A program made the position numbers and the translations under genes. Below, piece by piece: positions 46,536-55,266 of a stretch of DNA of 64,000 bases. The notes under the pieces are model-generated. The model was not told the origin of the DNA. It saw only the letters and a program-made list of their open reading frames with translations, and searched no databases. Positions within the stretch are counted from its first letter, which is position 1, and every line of letters starts with the position of its first letter. The stretch is taken from contig NZ_LDUG01000003.1 in NCBI RefSeq assembly GCF_001530125.1, forward strand, positions 1-64,000, in the 5' to 3' direction. This DNA is from Thiobacillus denitrificans (lineage in GTDB: Bacteria > Pseudomonadota > Gammaproteobacteria > Burkholderiales > Thiobacillaceae).

Positions 46536-46567
46536 CAAAAAAAGGGAGCCCCTGGCTCCTTTTTTTA
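46536..46567 (+). terminator. Intrinsic terminator of the rpsF-rplI operon
   Basis: AAAAAAAGGGAGCC pairs with GGCTCCTTTTTTT around a CCT loop with one bulged G, and a T run follows. It lies 16 bases after rplI. Confidence 0.9.
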
Positions 46568-46639
46568 TTCCCGGCTGTACCTGCTTTATCCACAGCCTTA
46601 TCCCTTGGTAGGGCTGGGGCGGAAGACTAGAATCCTGCC

Positions 46640-48031
46640 ATGGCCGCTATCCATTCGTTTAACACAAGTTCCGATCCCCAATTGGCGCAAATGCGCCTGC
46701 CGCCGCATTCGCTGGAAGCCGAGCAGGCGGTGCTGGGCGGCCTGCTGCTGGACAACAGCGCATGGGACCGCATTGGCGATGTGGTGTCGGAAAGCGATTT
46801 CTACCGTCAGGATCATCGCCAGATCCTGCGCGCGATCGTGCGGCAGATTGCCGAAAACCGGCCGGCCGACGCGGTGACGGTGACCGAAGCGCTGCAATCG
46901 CTGGGCCAACTCGAGAGCGTGGGCGGACTGGCCTACATCGTCGCGCTGGCGAGCAATACGCCGTCGGCCGCCAACATCCGCCGCTATGCCGAAATCGTTC
47001 GCGAGCGCTCGGTGATGCGGCGTCTGGCCGATGTGGCGACCGGGATTGCCGACACCGCCTACGCCCCGGCCGGGCGCAGCGCTTCGCAACTGCTCGACGA
47101 AGCCGAAGCCAAAGTGTTCGAGATTGCCGAGTCCGGCAGCCGCGGCCAGGCGGGCTTCACCGAAATCAAGCCGCTGCTGAAAGAAGTGGTCGAGCGCATC
47201 GACGAGCTGTATCACCGTGACAACGATTCCGGCATCACCGGCGTGCCCACCGGATTTCACGACCTCGACCAGAAAACCTCGGGTTTCCAGCCGGGCGACC
47301 TGATCATCGTCGCCGGGCGCCCGTCGATGGGCAAGACCGCGTTCTCGATCAATATCGGCGAGAACGTCGCGCTCGATACCGGTTTGCCGGTGGCGGTCTT
47401 TTCCATGGAAATGGGCGGCCAGCAGTTGGTGATGCGGATGATCGGCTCGGTCGGCAAGCTCGACCAGCATCGGCTGCGTACCGGCAAGCTCGGCGAGGAC
47501 GACTGGCAGCGGCTCACCTATGCGCTGGGCAAGCTCAACGACGCTCCCATCTTTATCGACGAAACGCCGGGGCTCAATGTGCTGGAACTGCGCGCGCGCG
47601 CGCGGCGCCTGATGCGCCAGTGCGGCAAGCTCGGCCTGATCATCATCGACTACATCCAGCTGATGTCGGCCAGCAGCTCGGGCGAAAATCGTGCCACCGA
47701 AATTTCTGAAATTTCGCGCGCCCTCAAGGGCCTGGCAAAGGAATTGCACGTGCCGGTGGTCGCGCTGTCGCAGTTGAACCGGGGACTGGAGCAGCGCCCC
47801 AACAAGCGGCCGGTGATGTCCGATTTGCGCGAATCAGGCGCCATCGAGCAGGATGCCGACGTCATCCTGTTCATCTACCGCGACGAGGTCTACAACCCCG
47901 ACACGCAGGACAAGGGCACCGCCGAAATCATCATCAGCAAGCAGCGTAACGGCCCGATCGGCACGGTGCGGCTGGCCTTCGTCGGCGAATACACGCGCTT
48001 CGAAACGCTGGCGCAGCCGGGGTCCTATTAA
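46640..48031 (+). CDS. dnaB: Replicative DNA helicase DnaB
   Basis: Hexameric 5'-3' helicase at the fork. The 463-residue product has the N-terminal collar (PPHSLEAEQAVLGGLLLDN), Walker A GRPSMGKT, Walker B IIIDYIQLMS, and the SEISRALKGLAKEL and SDLRESGAIEQDAD motifs. No intein is present. It begins after the rplI terminator and ends five bases before alr. Confidence 0.96.
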   Translation: MAAIHSFNTSSDPQLAQMRLPPHSLEAEQAVLGGLLLDNSAWDRIGDVVSESDFYRQDHRQILRAIVRQIAENRPADAVTVTEALQSLGQLESVGGLAYIVALASNTPSAANIRRYAEIVRERSVMRRLADVATGIADTAYAPAGRSASQLLDEAEAKVFEIAESGSRGQAGFTEIKPLLKEVVERIDELYHRDNDSGITGVPTGFHDLDQKTSGFQPGDLIIVAGRPSMGKTAFSINIGENVALDTGLPVAVFSMEMGGQQLVMRMIGSVGKLDQHRLRTGKLGEDDWQRLTYALGKLNDAPIFIDETPGLNVLELRARARRLMRQCGKLGLIIIDYIQLMSASSSGENRATEISEISRALKGLAKELHVPVVALSQLNRGLEQRPNKRPVMSDLRESGAIEQDADVILFIYRDEVYNPDTQDKGTAEIIISKQRNGPIGTVRLAFVGEYTRFETLAQPGSY

Positions 48032-48035
48032 GTCG

Positions 48036-49103
48036 ATGCGGCCGATCCAGGCACGGATTTCAGTCGGTGCGATGGCGCACAACCTGCGCGTGGCGCGCAG
48101 CCACGCGGGGACGGCGTGCGTGTTTGCGGTGGTCAAGGCCAACGCCTATGGTCACGGATTGTCGCGCGCGCTGCGCGCGCTGGCGGCAGCGGATGGCTTC
48201 GCCGTATTGACGCTGGAAGAGGCCGCCAACCTGCGCCTGATGGGGGTCGAGAAGCCGATCCTGCTGCTGGAAGGGATCTTTGGCGCGGATGAGATCGCCA
48301 CCTGCGCTGAACTGGACCTGTGGCCGGTGCTGCACCATGCGGCGCATCTCGACTGGCTGCAGCAGCAGCCGCCTGCCCGCCCGCTTCAGGTCTTTCTCAA
48401 GTTCGACAGCGGCATGCACCGGCTGGGGTTCCCGCTCGCCGATCACGCCGCCGTCGTCGCACGGGTGCGCAGCCTGCCCGGGGTGGCCGGCATCACGCTG
48501 ATGACCCACTTTGCCCAGGCAGACGAGGCCGCGGGGGTGGATTGGCAGTTGCAGCCGTTTCTGCGCGAAATGGCCGGCCACGACCTGACGTGGAGCAGCG
48601 CCAATTCGGCGGCGCTGTTGCGTTATCCGGAAACCCTGGGCGCCTGGGTGCGCCCCGGCATCATGCTGTATGGCGCTTCGCCTTTTGCCGAGGTGTCGGC
48701 CGAGCAATTGGGGCTGCGGCCGGCGATGACCCTGCAATCGGAAATCATCAGCGTGCAGACCCTGCAGCCAGGCGAGGGGGTGGGTTACGGCCAGTTGTTC
48801 CGCGCCGAACGCGCGATGCGGGTGGGCGTGGTGGCGTGCGGCTATGCGGACGGCTATCCGCGCCATGCGCTGACGAGCACCCCGGTGCTGGTCAACGGTT
48901 GTGTCAGCCGAACCCTGGGACGGGTGTCGATGGACATGCTGTGTGTCGACTTAAGCGAGTGCGCCAATGCCGGCGTCGGCACCCCGGTGGTGCTGTGGGG
49001 GGAGGGTCTGCCGGTGGATGCGGTGGCCGCGGCCGCCGGCACCAGCAGTTATGAACTGCTGTGCGCCCTGGCCGCGCGGGTGCCAGTAGAAGAAGTCGCC
49101 TGA
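48036..49103 (+). CDS. alr: Alanine racemase
   Basis: PLP enzyme making D-alanine for peptidoglycan. The 355-residue product has the PLP lysine in FAVVKANAYGHG, FLKFDSGMHRLGF, RPGIMLYGASPF, and the second-base Tyr in GVGYGQLF. ATG 48036 gives MRPIQARISVGAMAHNL, the normal start. The frame extends into dnaB without meaning. Confidence 0.95.
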   Translation: MRPIQARISVGAMAHNLRVARSHAGTACVFAVVKANAYGHGLSRALRALAAADGFAVLTLEEAANLRLMGVEKPILLLEGIFGADEIATCAELDLWPVLHHAAHLDWLQQQPPARPLQVFLKFDSGMHRLGFPLADHAAVVARVRSLPGVAGITLMTHFAQADEAAGVDWQLQPFLREMAGHDLTWSSANSAALLRYPETLGAWVRPGIMLYGASPFAEVSAEQLGLRPAMTLQSEIISVQTLQPGEGVGYGQLFRAERAMRVGVVACGYADGYPRHALTSTPVLVNGCVSRTLGRVSMDMLCVDLSECANAGVGTPVVLWGEGLPVDAVAAAAGTSSYELLCALAARVPVEEVA

Positions 49104-49180
49104 ACGGGCGGCAAACGACGCGTCGCGGGTGCCGAGCCCGTCCTGCCGTGCCTTCTTGGCAGCCATCGCTCCCGTTCAGG
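49099..49180. repeat. Inverted repeat between alr and DUF4936
   Basis: CCTGAACGGG (49099-49108) and CCCGTTCAGG (49171-49180) are perfect reverse complements 62 bases apart, with a smaller TGCC-TTCTT-GGCA hairpin inside. It separates convergent genes and could terminate both. Confidence 0.6.
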
Positions 49181-49214
49181 GTTCCAGTCCGATCAAGTGG
49201 CACGCGAACTCGGT

Positions 49215-49496
49215 TCAGCGGTCAGTCCGGAAAAAACATTCCAGATGGCGTTCGCCCCGGGTGAATGCCGCGCAGTCGGCCGTCTGAACAGCCGCGTTCA
49301 AGGCCGCGGCAAATGCCGCAAAGTCGGCAATGCCTTCGTAGATCTCCATCCACGTCGCCGCATCGTCACAGCGGTTCAGCCGCCGCGGCGGCTGGCTGCA
49401 AGGCGTGGCCATCGTGTCCAGCAGCGCATCGATCCGTGTAGCAGCCAGGCTGGCCTGCACCGGATCGATGCGGTAATAGACGTAGACGCTCTTCAC
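49215..49496 (-). CDS. DUF4936 family protein
   Basis: A 93-residue protein typical of betaproteobacteria, beginning MKSVYVYYRIDPVQA with TWMEIYEGIADFAAFAAALN and ending ERHLECFFRTDR. It resembles a small ferredoxin-like fold. Function unknown. GTG 49496 immediately follows the ygfZ stop, so it is coupled to ygfZ. Confidence 0.75.
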   Translation of the reverse strand: MKSVYVYYRIDPVQASLAATRIDALLDTMATPCSQPPRRLNRCDDAATWMEIYEGIADFAAFAAALNAAVQTADCAAFTRGERHLECFFRTDR

Positions 49497-50525
49497 CTAT
49501 TCGGGCAGCGCGTAGGGCAGGGGCTTCAGGATTAGCGCCGCGCCGTCGGCGGCTTTCAGGTGCAGGGTCTGCGCGTTCGCGCTTTCGACCTGGGCGACGG
49601 CCAGCACATCGTAGCCGCCGGCCGGTGCCGGAGCAGCGTTGACCACAGTGCCAGTGGCCTGGCCCTCGATGTCAGCGCTGTACAGGCTGTCGCCCGGTGC
49701 GGCTTCGGCATCCACATGCGCCAGAAACATGCGGCGCTTGAGCTTGCCCAGATACTGGCTGCGCGCGACGATTTCCTGGCCCGGGTAGCAGCCCTTCTGG
49801 AAACTGACCCCGCCGATGGCTTCGAGGTTGACCATCTGCGGCACGAACTGCTCCTGGGTGGCGGCGACGATCATCGGAATGCCGGCGTTGAGCCGCAGCC
49901 AGTCCCATACCGGGGCGCCAACCGGGGTGGCTGACGGGCGCAGTGCCTGCCACACGGCGGCGGCACGCTCGGGTGCGATCGACAGCACGAACTTGTCGTC
50001 GCCCAGGCGGATCACCTGGCCGGCCTCGCCGGCGACCGAGCGCATCGCGGTGTCCGGCACGGCGCCCATCGCGGCGGTCACCGCCGCCAGCGCCTGCTTG
50101 CCGGCCACCACCAGCCGCACGTTTTCGTCGCTGGCATCGCGCCCCTGCACCTTGGCGCGCATGATGAACATGGACAGGCGCTTCAGCACGCCGGGAAGAA
50201 TGTCGCCCGAGAGTTGCAGGCAAAAATCCTCGCCCTGCCGCCATGCCAGGAAATTGCCGAGCAGGCGCCCCTTGGGGCTGCAATAGCCGCTCCACTGTGC
50301 GCCATCGGCATGCAGCGCGCGCACGTCGTTGGTGAGCTGGCCCTGCAGGAAGGTGGCGGTGTCCTCGCCGCGCAACGCGATGACGCCGAGTTGCGACAAA
50401 TCCGCCACAATGGTGCCGTCCATGGCGACCGCGCGTTCGGCGGCGGGGTCGCCATAGTGCAGCACGGCACTGCCTTCGATTGCCGCGCCTTGGGATTGCA
50501 GAAAGTTTTTCCAGGAATCGATCAC
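49497..50525 (-). CDS. ygfZ: Folate-binding iron-sulfur maintenance protein YgfZ
   Basis: Tetrahydrofolate-dependent protein of the GcvT fold that supports repair and assembly of iron-sulfur enzymes. The 342-residue product has the invariant KGCYPGQEIVARSQYLG motif with its Cys, LTNDVRAL near the N terminus, and FQKG. It starts at GTG 50525. Downstream is DUF4936, and ygfX is divergent. Confidence 0.92.
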   Translation of the reverse strand: MIDSWKNFLQSQGAAIEGSAVLHYGDPAAERAVAMDGTIVADLSQLGVIALRGEDTATFLQGQLTNDVRALHADGAQWSGYCSPKGRLLGNFLAWRQGEDFCLQLSGDILPGVLKRLSMFIMRAKVQGRDASDENVRLVVAGKQALAAVTAAMGAVPDTAMRSVAGEAGQVIRLGDDKFVLSIAPERAAAVWQALRPSATPVGAPVWDWLRLNAGIPMIVAATQEQFVPQMVNLEAIGGVSFQKGCYPGQEIVARSQYLGKLKRRMFLAHVDAEAAPGDSLYSADIEGQATGTVVNAAPAPAGGYDVLAVAQVESANAQTLHLKAADGAALILKPLPYALPE

Positions 50526-50565
50526 GTTACGGTCCAGTCAAAAAGGGAGGCCATGAAGCCCAAAA

Positions 50566-51009
50566 GTGTACACGCTGATGCGCGAGTTTGAGCTCAAGCC
50601 CTCACGCCGACTGGGGCTGTTCGTGCTTGGCATGACGGCACTGGCGCTGGCAGCCATCGGCGTCGCGGCCTTGCCGGATGAAGTCCGGCTGGCGCTGGGT
50701 GCCGCCGTGATCGCTCTGGCTGTGCAGGGCTGGCGGCACGCGCGTTTCAGCGAAGTTGTGCGCGTGGCCGCGGACGGCCAGCTGCAATGCCTGGATGAGC
50801 AGGGGGAATGGGATGAGGTCGAGGTGCTGGGCGACAGTTTCGTTTCGACCGGCCTGATCGTGTTGCGCTACCGCACGGCGGGCCGGCGCGTGCGCAGCCT
50901 GACGCTGCTGCCCGACAGTGCAGCAGCCGACGACCTGCGCCGGCTCAGGGTGTCGCTTCGCTGGACACGCCGCACACGCTTGGACACAGCGTCCCCGGGC
51001 GCGGGTTGA
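50566..51009 (+). CDS. YgfX-like inner-membrane protein
   Basis: A 147-residue protein resembling the YgfX family: EFELKPSRRLGLFVLG, two adjacent hydrophobic helices, then WRHARFSEVVRVAADGQLQC and LTLLPDSAAADDLRRLRVSLRW. YgfX proteins sit beside SdhE or near the rpoE-nadB region, and a role in flavinylation or cytoskeleton control has been proposed. GTG 50566 and ATG 50578 are possible starts. The best Shine-Dalgarno (GGGAGG) precedes an out-of-frame ATG at 50553. Its last 65 bases overlap nadB in convergent orientation. Confidence 0.75.
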   Translation: MYTLMREFELKPSRRLGLFVLGMTALALAAIGVAALPDEVRLALGAAVIALAVQGWRHARFSEVVRVAADGQLQCLDEQGEWDEVEVLGDSFVSTGLIVLRYRTAGRRVRSLTLLPDSAAADDLRRLRVSLRWTRRTRLDTASPGAG

Positions 51010-52570
51010 GCACGGTGTTGCCGGCGATCGGCAGCGTCTCCGGGTAGTCGCGGCTGTAGTGCAGGCCGCGGCTTTCCTGCCGCAACTGGGCCGAGCGGAT
51101 GATGAGATCGGCGCTTTGTACCAGATTGCGCAGCTCGATCAGGTCGTTGCTGACGCGGAAGTGGCGGTAGAACTCGTCAATTTCGGCCCGCAGCAGGCGG
51201 ATGCGGTGCGCCGCCCGCGTCAGCCGCTTGTTGGTGCGCACGATGCCGACGTAGTCCCACATGAAGCGGCGCAGTTCGTCCCAGTTGTGCGAGATCACCA
51301 CTTCCTCGTCGGGGTCGGTGACGCGCGAGGCGTCCCACGGCGGCAGGTCGAGCGTGGGAGCGGGCGGGGTGGCCAGGATGTCGCGCGCGGCGGCGTGGCC
51401 GAATACCAGGCATTCGAGCAGCGAGTTCGACGCCAGCCGGTTGGCGCCGTGCAGGCCGGTGAAGGTGACTTCGCCGACTGCGTGCAGGTTGCACAGGTCG
51501 GTGCGCGCGTCGATGTCGGTGACCACGCCGCCGCAGGTGTAGTGCGCGGCCGGCACCACCGGGATCGGCTGACGCGTGATGTCGATGCCGAGTTCGAGGC
51601 AGCGGCGGTGGATGGTCGGGAAATGCTCGCGCACGAAGTCGGGCGGCTTGTGGCTGATGTCGAGATAGACGCAGTCGATGCCGCGTTTCTTCATTTCGAA
51701 GTCGATCGCGCGCGCCACCACGTCTCGCGGCGCGAGTTCGGCGCGTTCGTCGTGCAGCTGCATGAAGCGGCTGCCGTCGGGCAGCAACAGCCGCCCGCCC
51801 TCGCCGCGCACCGCCTCGCTGATGAGAAAGGATTTGGCGTGCGGGTGGTACAGGCAGGTCGGATGAAACTGCACGAATTCGAGGTTGGCCACCCGGCAGC
51901 CGGCGCGCCACGCCATGGCGATGCCGTCGCCGGTCGCAGTGTCGGGGTTGGTGGTGTAGAGGTAGACCTTGCCGGCGCCGCCGGTCGCCAGCACGGTGTG
52001 GCCGGCGGCAAAGGTCTCGACTTCGCCGGTCCCCTTGTTGAGCGCGTAGGCGCCGTGGATCTGCCGTTCCTCCCCGCCGGCGCGCTTGCCGGTGATGAGG
52101 TCGATGGCGACGTGCTGCTCGAAGGTTTCGATATTGGGATGGGCGCGCACGCGGTCGAGCAGGCTGGTCTGCACTGCGTGGCCGGTGGCGTCGGCTGCGT
52201 GTACCACGCGGCGCCGGGAATGGCCGCCCTCGCGCGCCAGATGCAGGCCACCGGGCGCCTGCGGGTCGGGGGTAAAGGCGACGCCGTTGGCGGTCAGCCA
52301 GGCAATCATGTCGCGCGCCTGACTGGCCACCAGTCGGGTGACCGCTTCGTCGCACAGGCCGGCGCCGGCGACCAGGGTGTCGTGCACATGGGCCTCCACC
52401 GAGTCGCCGTTGTCGACTGCTGCCGCAATTCCGCCCTGCGCCCAGTCGCTGGCGCTGTCGATCATCTGGCGCTTGGTGACAATGGCGACACGGCGCTGGT
52501 CGGCAAGCTTGAGCGCGGTGGTCAGCGCGGCGAGGCCGCTGCCGAGGATGAGGACGTCGTGTCTGTGCAT
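50945..52570 (-). CDS. nadB: L-aspartate oxidase NadB
   Basis: FAD enzyme that makes iminoaspartate for NAD synthesis. The 541-residue product has the dinucleotide fold VLILGSGLAALTTAL, SDWAQGGIAAAV, HTVLATGGAGKVY, and the Arg-rich catalytic segment PAAHYTCGGVVTD. ATG 52570 gives MHRHDVLILGSG. It is divergent from rpoE and convergent with ygfX. nadA and nadC are not in this window. Confidence 0.95.
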   Translation of the reverse strand: MHRHDVLILGSGLAALTTALKLADQRRVAIVTKRQMIDSASDWAQGGIAAAVDNGDSVEAHVHDTLVAGAGLCDEAVTRLVASQARDMIAWLTANGVAFTPDPQAPGGLHLAREGGHSRRRVVHAADATGHAVQTSLLDRVRAHPNIETFEQHVAIDLITGKRAGGEERQIHGAYALNKGTGEVETFAAGHTVLATGGAGKVYLYTTNPDTATGDGIAMAWRAGCRVANLEFVQFHPTCLYHPHAKSFLISEAVRGEGGRLLLPDGSRFMQLHDERAELAPRDVVARAIDFEMKKRGIDCVYLDISHKPPDFVREHFPTIHRRCLELGIDITRQPIPVVPAAHYTCGGVVTDIDARTDLCNLHAVGEVTFTGLHGANRLASNSLLECLVFGHAAARDILATPPAPTLDLPPWDASRVTDPDEEVVISHNWDELRRFMWDYVGIVRTNKRLTRAAHRIRLLRAEIDEFYRHFRVSNDLIELRNLVQSADLIIRSAQLRQESRGLHYSRDYPETLPIAGNTVLNPRPGTLCPSVCGVSSEATP

Positions 52571-52636
52571 GAGTCGGGCGATGATAGCAGGCTTGGGCGG
52601 ACCCGAATCACCCCGCTGCATTGAAGCTGGCAGGGT

Positions 52637-52663
52637 GAACTTTTTTGCCGGGGCATCCTCTCA
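52637..52663 (+). promoter_or_regulatory. Candidate sigma-E promoter of rpoE
   Basis: GAACTT (52637-52642) and TCTCA (52659-52663) are 16 bases apart, close to the sigma-E consensus GGAACTT and TCTGA. It lies about 60 bases before rpoE and suggests autoregulation. Confidence 0.6.
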
Positions 52664-52722
52664 TGTCCAGGAAGCTGCGGTCACGTATACTTTCAACATA
52701 AACATAAATGTAGCAGGGAGAT

Positions 52723-53319
52723 ATGTCAGACCGCGAACTGGATCAGGTGTTGGTTGAACGTGCCCAAGAGGGCGACAAGCGTGCGTTCGAGCTGCTGGTG
52801 ATCAAGTATCACCGCAAGGTCGGCCGGCTGTTGTCGCGCATGGTGCGCGACGCGGCGGAGGTGGAAGATATTACGCAGGAAGCTTTTATCAAGGCCTATC
52901 GCGCGTTGCCGGGATTTCGCGGCGAAAGCGCGTTCTACACCTGGCTGTACCGCATCGCCGTCAACACCGCCAAGAATTACCTGGTGGCACACAAGCGCCA
53001 GCCAGTGTCGAGCGATGTGCAGGCGGAAGACGCGGAAAATTATGAAGAGGGCGACTTGCTGCGCGACATTGCGACGCCGGAAGCGGAACTTCATAGCAAA
53101 CAGATCGCCCAAGCAGTGAATGAGGCAGTCGATGCGCTGCCCGAGGAATTACGGACAGCCATCACGTTGCGCGAGATCGAAGGCATGAGCTACGAGGACA
53201 TTGCGCAGATGATGGAATGCCCGATCGGCACCGTACGCTCGCGGATATTCCGCGCGCGTGAGGCCATTGCAGAAAAGATACGCCCGATGTTGGGCACCGG
53301 TCAGGACAAAAGGTGGTAA
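52723..53319 (+). CDS. rpoE: RNA polymerase sigma factor RpoE
   Basis: Extracytoplasmic-function sigma factor for envelope stress. The 198-residue product has region 2 ([21 protein letters not shown] and [17 protein letters not shown]) and region 4 ([20 protein letters not shown], then [12 protein letters not shown]). It leads rpoE-rseA-rseB-rseC-degP. A sigma-E-like promoter is upstream. Confidence 0.96.
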   Translation: MSDRELDQVLVERAQEGDKRAFELLVIKYHRKVGRLLSRMVRDAAEVEDITQEAFIKAYRALPGFRGESAFYTWLYRIAVNTAKNYLVAHKRQPVSSDVQAEDAENYEEGDLLRDIATPEAELHSKQIAQAVNEAVDALPEELRTAITLREIEGMSYEDIAQMMECPIGTVRSRIFRAREAIAEKIRPMLGTGQDKRW

Positions 53320-53321
53320 CC

Positions 53322-53864
53322 ATGTCAGCACTTCGCAAATTCGACACCCTTCCCCAGGCTGAACAGGCCGACAACGACCAGCTGTTGATGCTGTCCGCGG
53401 CGCTGGACGGCGAAACGGCGCGCGCCGAGACCGGCGCCTGCATCACGGCGATGAAACGTGACGAAGTCTTGCGACAAAGCTGGTCCGAATACCACCTGAT
53501 CGGCGACCTGATGCGAGGCGTGGCGCCGGTGCAGGATGACTTCATGGCACGCTTCTCGGCGCAGCTGGCAGCCGAGCCGACCGTGCTCGCGCCGCGCCGC
53601 AGCGTGTGGCCGCAACGGCTGGCGGTGGTATCGTTTGCCTCGTTCGCCGTATGGGGCGTGGTCGCGCTGACCGGGCTGATGTCGGATGCGCCTGCCACGG
53701 CACCGATGGCGGTGGCGCCGGGCTTCCAGCAAGCCGGGTTGGTCTCGGAGCCGCGTGACGATGACCGCTTCGCTTCCTATCTGGTGGCGCATCAGGAATT
53801 TTCCCCGATGGCGGTGGCATCGCCCTACCAGCGCGTGATGGCGGTTGCGGTGGAGCCGCGTTGA
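53322..53864 (+). CDS. rseA: Anti-sigma-E factor RseA
   Basis: Inner-membrane anti-sigma factor. The 180-residue product has the N-terminal sigma-binding part ([18 protein letters not shown] and [16 protein letters not shown]), one membrane helix ([20 protein letters not shown]), and a periplasmic tail that RseB protects. ATG 53322 is preferred over GTG 53313. Confidence 0.92.
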   Translation: MSALRKFDTLPQAEQADNDQLLMLSAALDGETARAETGACITAMKRDEVLRQSWSEYHLIGDLMRGVAPVQDDFMARFSAQLAAEPTVLAPRRSVWPQRLAVVSFASFAVWGVVALTGLMSDAPATAPMAVAPGFQQAGLVSEPRDDDRFASYLVAHQEFSPMAVASPYQRVMAVAVEPR

Positions 53865-54823
53865 TGCGGGCGGGATCATCTGTTTGGCGGCAAGGCTGGC
53901 TGGCTGCAGGGTTTGCCGGACTGATGCTGTTGTCCGGCATGGCGCGCGCCGATGCCGCGCTCGATTGGCTCAACCGCGCCGCCGTCGCCGCCAAGCAGCA
54001 GAACTATAGTGGCGTCTATGTGTACCACCACGGCGAACACGTCGAAGTGCTGCGCGTGCTGCATCGCACCGATTCGACCGGCGAAATGGAAAAGGTCGAG
54101 GTGCTCGACGGCACGCCGCGCAAGTTCCTGCGCGTCAACAACGACGTCTATTGCCACTTGCCCGACGGCAAGAGTGTGCGGCTGGAGCGCAATGCCCAGC
54201 GCCGTTTCTTTCCCGCCTTGCTGCCCGCCCAGCCGGCCAGCCTGCTCGACTATTACGAGGCGAAGCTCGGCGGAACCGAGCGGGTGGCGGGGCGGCCCTG
54301 TCAGGTGGTGACGCTGGAGCCGCGTGACGGCTATCGTTATACCTATTATCTGTGGCTGGACAAGCAAACCGGACTGCCGCTCAAGTCTCGCGTCGTCAAC
54401 AGCAGCGGCGCCGTGGTGTCGATGTTCGTGTTCTCCGAAATCCAGATCGGCAAGGCACCCGATGCCCAGCTGTTCCGCAACGACCTGGCGGGCAAGCGCA
54501 TCCAGCAAGCCAGTCTCGACAATCCGGCCGAGGTGGCCTGGAACGTGACCCCGCCACCGGGATTCGAGCGAGTGCAGGAGGCGGTGCGCTCACTGCCGGG
54601 CAAGCAGGCGCCTGTCACCCATCTGGTGTTTTCGGACGGCCTCTCCGTGTTGTCGATGTTCGTCGAGCCGGTTGATCCCCAGGGGCAAACTCTGCGCGGC
54701 CTGTCGGCTGAAGGCGTGATCGGCATCTATGCGCGCGAGGTCGACGGACACACCGTGACCACCCTGGGCGAAGTGCCGAACAAGGCGCTGATCGAAACCG
54801 GAAACTCGGTGAAGCGAAAGTAA
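53864..54823 (+). CDS. rseB: Sigma-E regulatory protein RseB
   Basis: Periplasmic sensor that binds RseA and lipopolysaccharide-type signals. The 319-residue product has a signal peptide (GWLAAGFAGLMLLSGMARA), LNRAAVAAKQQNYSGVYVYH, and the C-terminal domain (PGFERVQEAV and VTHLVFSDGLSVLSMF). ATG 53864 overlaps the rseA stop. Confidence 0.93.
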   Translation: MRAGSSVWRQGWLAAGFAGLMLLSGMARADAALDWLNRAAVAAKQQNYSGVYVYHHGEHVEVLRVLHRTDSTGEMEKVEVLDGTPRKFLRVNNDVYCHLPDGKSVRLERNAQRRFFPALLPAQPASLLDYYEAKLGGTERVAGRPCQVVTLEPRDGYRYTYYLWLDKQTGLPLKSRVVNSSGAVVSMFVFSEIQIGKAPDAQLFRNDLAGKRIQQASLDNPAEVAWNVTPPPGFERVQEAVRSLPGKQAPVTHLVFSDGLSVLSMFVEPVDPQGQTLRGLSAEGVIGIYAREVDGHTVTTLGEVPNKALIETGNSVKRK

Positions 54824-54831
54824 GCAGCACC

Positions 54832-55266
54832 ATGCTGGAGCAAACCGCCGAAGTCATCAATACGGCCTCAGATGGCATCTGGGTGCGGGCGGTCGAGCCG
54901 TCTGGCTGCGGTACCTGCGGCGGCCAGGGCTGTGCATCGCGCCGCATTGCCGAACTGTTCCAGCGCAAACCACGGCATTTTCTGGTCGACTGCGACTTGT
55001 CGCTGTCCCCTGGCGACCGCATTGTCGTCGGGATTGTCCGCGGCAGCGTGCTCAAAAGCGCATTGCGGGTCTATGGCCTGCCGTTGGGATTGATGCTCAC
55101 TGGCGCGTTGCTGGCACAGGCGGTGCAGCCCGGCGACGGCCCCGCACTCGTGGGTATGCTGCTCGGGGGCATGGCGGGCTGGCTGGTCGCGCGAGGCGGC
55201 CGGCCGGTGCGCCCGGTCGTGCTCAGGCGTGAAGACGTCAACCTGCTTCACATGAAGAAAGGATGA
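54832..55266 (+). CDS. rseC: SoxR-reducing/RseC family protein
   Basis: Inner-membrane protein of 144 residues with the Cys cluster CGTCGGQGC near residue 26, two membrane helices (YGLPLGLMLTGALLAQAV and ALVGMLLGGMAGWLV), and a cytoplasmic tail. RseC family members affect sigma-E activity or SoxR reduction. It overlaps degP by 4 bases. Confidence 0.88.
   Translation: MLEQTAEVINTASDGIWVRAVEPSGCGTCGGQGCASRRIAELFQRKPRHFLVDCDLSLSPGDRIVVGIVRGSVLKSALRVYGLPLGLMLTGALLAQAVQPGDGPALVGMLLGGMAGWLVARGGRPVRPVVLRREDVNLLHMKKG

Noticed and set aside
50918-52624. A 568-residue rightward ORF opposite nadB
   Set aside because: It is antisense to a full-length nadB with every motif; no recognisable domain.
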